Shown here: positions 58,501 through 64,000 of the stretch, in pieces
Layout: each line of letters opens with the position of its first letter
Numbering within the stretch: the stretch's first letter is position 1
Assembly (NCBI RefSeq): GCF_019399895.1
Contig: NC_091864.1
Coordinates: 2,210,001-2,274,000, forward strand
Origin: Cardiocondyla obscurior
Lineage: Eukaryota; Arthropoda; Insecta; Hymenoptera; Formicidae
Direction: 5' to 3'
Length of the DNA stretch: 64,000 nt
The notes under the pieces: generated by a model
What the model was told of the DNA's origin: nothing
Database searches by the model: none
Seen by the model: the letters and a program-made list of their open reading frames with translations, nothing else
Made by a program: the position numbers and the translations under genes

Positions 58501-61500
58501 ATTGTCGGTGACATTTTCGCGCGCGGGGCTATCTCCGATAATATCGAATATCCGACGCCGGTGTTTGAAATTCGATTTACTTGTACGTGTTCAAAAATTC
58601 GAAGCGGCACTTGTGACTCTAAATCGCTCAGCGGCCGCACGTAAATATATCCCTTCAGTTTTTTTTTCACGGGAGAGGAAATCAGTTTTGTAACATTTGC
58701 GATAAGATTATTCAGCGAAGACTCGCGAGTCGAATTTTAATCACAAGCCGAGCTCTCTTCTTATCGTCAGACGAGCTGCGACGAGACTTGCGGATGAACG
58801 CTGATGAAATTTCGCGTCTCGTATTTTGCATACGAGTCCTTTTATTTGCCGACAAAACCGAAGACTGGCTAAACGAGTGTACTAAAAAAACTATTCGCTA
58901 ATTCGCGCTAACTTCTTTTTACGTAGAGTGTGTATTTACAACGCGTTACCGAACGAGAGGTAAAATAACCGCGCGTGCAGGGAGAGAGAAAGAGGCACGG
59001 CTGTTGAATATTAATTATTTTCGACATTGTGGGAGACTTGTCCGATGTAATCGGCGACGACGGCAAACAGGTTGAAACATTGTCGACATTGTCGCGACAG
59101 ATTGCACCGCGTAATGCGATTTTAGCTGCATTGTCCGTCGCCGCGTAAACAAAATTCGCGAGCGATGCTGGAAATGTCGAGGGTAGTCTCTTTATATAAT
59201 AAATTCAGGAAAAGAAAGTCATTAATAATTTCAAGACATGCACGATATGGAATAAAAAAAAATAATCGTCTTCTCGATTTTTTTTTCACCAAGGACTTCT
59301 GTCTCGAATTCAAACGAATAAAAGTGAAGTAGGCGATAAAATTAGACAAACCCGACGGTCGACTTCTACTTTTGATCTTGCCGAAAGAAGAAAGAAAAAA
59401 AAAAAAAAAAAGAACGGGATTTATTAAATGCACTCGCCCATGAATAATAAGACGCAAAGCGAGGCTCTTACCGAAAACAGCCGCGGTATCCAGATCATTC
59501 AGATCGCGGGGCCTTATCTCTCGCGCAAAGATCCTTAATCCGGCATCACTTCCACGTGTCATTACCTCCGCGCCCGCACTTGGCCCTGTACCCGCGATCT
59601 CGTTTTCTCTACCCGCGTAACGCCGCGAAGGAAGACCGCGGAAGGACTGCCTGTCGGCCTAGCGCGGTGCTTCGAAGAAGGCATAGGAAAGAACCTCGCA
59701 CTGTTTCGTATGTGGATCGCGGTCCACGCGCCGGTGGCCACGTTAACCGCCTTGGGCTCGACCGACGGTGCGGTCGCCGAGCGCCGTGCACTGCACGTTG
59801 CACAACCCAAGGAAACGCGCTCGAGGCGAACGGCCGGCCGCTGCATCGATATCTCGATACCGGAATGCGAATACTTTTTGTAATCGCGGGCAATCAATGG
59901 CCAAGGTCGGATTACGGTACATTCTATGTGCTCCGGATTACAAGAAACGTTTGACAAACCCGATTAAGTTCTTGTTAGAATATTAATGTAATATAAGCTC
60001 ATATAAAAGTCATTACACGTTTTATGCGGGGGTGAAAGAAGTACAGAATTGCCAGTGTTGATATGTCAGGGCATTATCTAAAGTTATTAGAACCGCTGAG
60101 TCATATTCGCATTACTCAACACGCGACCGTGGTGTGTACGCGCGAAACGAAAGGGGTCTATCAATTAAGATATGACGGGCAGCAAGAGACTCATTTTTTT
60201 TTTTTTTTTTTTTTTCTTCTTTTTTTTCCACTCGGCAGTGTATTACCGCATCGCGATATATCCCGGACTGTACGTACGGTTGCTATCCCGCTTGGGTTAA
60301 CTGTACCGCGACGTACTTATATAATCATCATTTTCGTCCGTAATTAACGCAGCAAATTACGCTGGACTTCGTTAAACGTGCGCGGGCGCGTTGCATTAAA
60401 AATTTCCAGCTGATGATTTCCGCGCATCGACAGTCCGTTTTTCTTCGCCTCGGCCTCCGCTCGACGATCATCGGCGATGAAAAAGATCACGGGCGATCGA
60501 GCCCACGGTCCGCGTATCGTTAATCGCCGGGATACCGATCGGCTTGAATTACCGCGATGACCGATTTCGCCGCGACTTTAAGAGCAGGGAAGGTTTACCG
60601 TTTCGAACGATCCGCGCTGCCCGGCGCGGAAAAAAAAAAAAAAAAGACGGGCCTTCGAGTCGCCACGGTCACGATCATTTTATCAGGACTGCTCTTATCC
60701 CTGCACGGTGCGGCGGGTTTTACCGCGCCTCGTGAGGTCCCGTCGATTTCATGCGTGGAAATAATTAACGAGCGATATGTAATTAACGGTATTACGTAAC
60801 TACATTGGTATTATGCAACCGTTCGATCATCAACGGTGCAGCACGCTATGAAAAAGTTTTTTCAAGTATGCGTTAGAAGCGAAAACTGATTGTGAATGGC
60901 GATGGATTTAGAGAAGTCACTATCAGATCCGGGAAAATCGATCGGTCATTATCACGACTGCTAACGGCGCGAGAGATTAAGAGTGAGAAAATAAAAATTA
61001 TAACGTTATATTAATTCCGTTCCGCTTTTTTTTCCTTTTTTAAATAATTCGCAGCGTGCTACTTCGCTAACTTAGATTCACATACCGACTCAAGTCGCTC
61101 AGGAGATTATCTGCAAACGTTTCACTTTTACGCGTGGCGCACCTGTAAATCTACTAATGAACAGTGACGGCCAGGAGCCCGCCTTTCGTCGTAAAAGTAG
61201 CCGTGTAGCGTTTTGATTCATGCAGCTAATTACGGACGAGCGTGGTAATTTTCATGAGATACGCCCACGATCTCCTCGGCAATAAAAGCAGAAGTCATTC
61301 GGCTGGCGAGCCGAATCCGACGCGAATTAAATTTGTCGATCGGGTACCGTTGGATAAACGAAACTTATCGATCCAAACGGACGAGATTTGAAAGTAATTC
61401 CGCGAGCCATGGATTATTATGTAGGGTGTTAACGAGATACAAAGCTGTGCGCGTGCAGCGAAATTGCTCGGTGTCACCCGTAAAGGGAACGGGGGAGGCG

Positions 61501-64000
61501 TTGTGCTCTCCAACTTTGTAACGAGGTCGCCGGGAGTGGTGTTACCGAGTGAAACCTCAATCTAACCAATTCCGTAATGCAATAATAAACCGAGTGACAA
61601 AATAAATTATGACTAATGCGACTTGAAACGGTCCAAGACGGCATTAATTGCGACGGTAATACGGTCCGCGAATACGCACCGCTGGTCAAAATTTATTTCA
61701 AAACATCGTACGTTATACGGCACACATACGAGCGGTAGCGAGATAAATGTATTTCAATGCTTAAATGGAACGCGCGTGCACAAATCGTACGATTTCAGAA
61801 GAGCCCGGTTATCACTCGGCGCGAACGTATGCAATTGCACGTTCATAAATCATCGGTGACCTTTAGGATCGTCGTCGTAAAGATGCACGAATCACAAGAA
61901 TAACTTTCTAAATATGGCGATAAACCGTGTAAAACACATCGATATCTAATCGCAGAAGCATACCTCGCGATCAATAAGACTCGGTGCGAACCGGATTCCC
62001 TCCAAACGGTACTTCAAAACCGAGAGAGAGAGGCGCGAGAGATGGTGAATCGCGATAATTACAATGCTACTGTTAATGATAAAGCTCGCGTATGGTTCCC
62101 GGTAATCTTACGCGACCGAGGACCCACTTCGTGGATGAATTAGATAAGAGACTACGTCTCACAGTGGCGTGTAGATGACATGACCCGTATATGTTCACGT
62201 TTTGATAAGCGTAAAATGCGTTAATAAAGTTTCCGAGCCGTATTCCGCGAAGTACGCGTATCGATTAAATTGGAGACAATGAAATATCAAGCCGAAAGCA
62301 ACGCTAACGCACTTGTGCCTCGCCGTTAGCTTATCGTGAAATCGCCGATTCAAAGCTCAATTAAAATTCTGTGAAACATAATTGGTATACGTTTGCGCCT
62401 ACCAAAGCGGTTATCTCTTTTTACGACATAAAAATTGTTTAGATTACCCTCTTAAAATTTTTTCTTTTTTTTATTTTTATTCCACAGAAGTGTAAATTAA
62501 ATGGAGAGGAATATTTTTAGTATTTATTTCGGATTATTTTTAATTTAACTGTACGAAGAAAGAGCAACTCGACGATTAAGTTTCCCGGCTCTGGGGTTCT
62601 TTCGAAATTTTAACGCGTCACGCTCGAATTGCAACGGAGAATGTTTTCACGGAATCGAAGAATCGTTAATAGCAGGCCCGTTAACGAGGACCTCGTTCGA
62701 AACGATCGACTTCCCGCGAGTCGCGTGTGTGCACCTGCGTTTCACGTCCGATTAACGTGTACGATCTGTAAACATGTGCGACTTTCTACTTTCCTCGGCT
62801 GGCAGGATTGTCGAACGACCGGCATACATCCTCGATTTCGCGGTGCAACGTCGTAGCGCATTGCGGAAATTCTCATTGCAACGATGTGACATCAAAATAA
62901 AGAACAATGTTCATTTAACCAAAAATCCTCCCCCCAAAAAAAAAAAAAATTTTACATCGACACGCTAATTAATTTCTTAAATCTTGATATTTGAAGAAGA
63001 CATTATATTCGACCGTGATTAAAATTACCGAACGACGTCCTTTAAAAAAAAAAAAAAAAAAACGAAAAATTGATCGTGATATATCTCGGCAGAATCGTAA
63101 AGAAAATATTTAAGAAAAGAGAAATTTAAAAGCTGACTCTTCGGCAACGTTCAATGTTTTATCGTCGTAAAAAGAAAGGATTAAAGGTGTTACTCGTCGG
63201 GCGATTCCGGAAGGAAGGCCGCGAACGTGGAAGGAGAGAGAGAATTGCAAGGGAAGCGAATGCGCGACCGGAAATCCCAGCCGATCTTATCTACGATTCT
63301 CATTCATCTGTTTCTTTGTTGAAGGCAATGATCGTTTAAACGAGGACCGTCTGAGCATGTCCACTTCTCCATTAATTGCGAAGGGTTTAACGACCCGAAA
63401 GCGGGCTACCCCGCGATTCCGAAGGAAGAGTATCGAAATGTCGCGTGCTTTACAATTCTTTCCCCGCGTGCGAACGAAAAAAAAATTTACGGTACGAAAA
63501 TCGATCGACTAATAAACTTCATTTTTTTTCTCTCTCTTTGTTTTATTACCGTGAAATCAACGAGCTGGAAATTAACTGTAGAAAAAACCGTAAGGAGCAA
63601 CCGTAGGATTATTTAATTATCTATCCCGCCGAAGTCTCATTCCTCGACATACGCTAATTCACGACTTAAATAACTTTATTCAACCTTTGACTTCAATCAA
63701 TGTTAGGTATGTGCATTTATAAAGGACCCTACATTAATTTGGCATACACTCCTCTGGATACAATTGTTTCTCCCACCGTTTCGAGAGTACTCGGACACTT
63801 CGCCATTATTACATAAATATATCTGGCAAGTGCAAAGTTTGTCGCACCCTTCTGAATAGCAGCCAATTTATTTCTCTCTGGCTCGAGATTTTACCGAACT
63901 TCCGCAGATACGCTCTGCACGTACTTTTTGCCACCACCATACCGAAATATGATACTACTAAATTTTTTTTTTTATTTCTTTCTCTCTTTCTTTTTCCCTC
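52511..64000. other. Large region without supportable genes
   Basis: CpG-rich and AT-rich blocks alternate, as in 1-15129. Chance frames of 60-160 codons overlap on both strands without family resemblance. Contains homopolymers (for example a T22 run at 60194-60215) and no recognised RNA gene or element. It could be a long 5' intron or promoter region of Patronin, or intergenic DNA. Confidence 0.6.
60194..60215 (+). repeat. Poly(T) run of 22
   Basis: Uninterrupted T tract followed by CTTC and a further T8 run. No retroelement body was recognised on either side. Confidence 0.9.

Noticed and set aside
59122..59562. Minus-strand frame starting MTRGSDAGL with a GTAAGA donor after about 30 codons, considered as Patronin's first exon
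   Set aside because: Its donor would leave one base, but the Patronin exon at 50334 needs a phase-0 partner, so it would break the frame.
59556..59957. 132- and 131-codon frames on opposite strands
   Set aside because: Mirror-image Arg/Pro/Ala-rich frames in GC-rich sequence; no domain.

Overview
This window is eukaryotic, almost certainly an insect. Exon-intron structure is clear (GT...AG introns, many only 75-250 nt). Both genes are canonical metazoan genes, and the intron and intergenic DNA alternates CpG-rich blocks with AT-rich, homopolymer-rich stretches and TTAGG-like fragments. That look fits a hymenopteran, most likely an ant, but no species can be named from the sequence.

Layout. 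(1) 1-15129: CpG-rich DNA without recognisable exons, read as a very large upstream intron of the laminin gene. (2) 15130-27147, plus strand: 30 phase-consistent exons of a laminin alpha subunit (LanA/wb family). They encode laminin-type EGF (LE) repeats, one laminin IV type A (L4a) module, more LE repeats, a coiled-coil arm and five LG domains, ending in TGA. The 5' part of the gene (LN domain, first LE repeats) lies outside the window. (3) 27148-31682: intergenic space between two convergent genes, with 3' UTR sequence and CT repeats. (4) 31683-50334, minus strand: 25 phase-consistent exons of Patronin, the invertebrate CAMSAP microtubule minus-end protein, from just upstream of the CH domain to the C-terminal CKK domain. 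The exon with the start codon was not found. (5) 52513-64000: no supportable gene. This could be Patronin's 5' intron and promoter region or intergenic DNA.

The most unusual item is a pair of plus-strand direct repeats at about 38338-39011 (inside a Patronin intron, antisense) and 51639-52510 (upstream of Patronin's first visible exon). They look like paralogous small spliced loci. Both keep splice acceptors and donors, a perfectly conserved 8-bp hairpin, a short shared reading frame (KSVARR...NTNRSRFVGRFG...stop) and a second short segment beginning MARHVPSE. The 51.6-kb copy carries an extra degenerate internal exon pair. I do not recognise the family.

The two main genes are functionally unrelated as far as the sequence shows. 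The laminin alpha chain is a secreted basement-membrane subunit. Patronin is cytoplasmic and protects microtubule minus ends.
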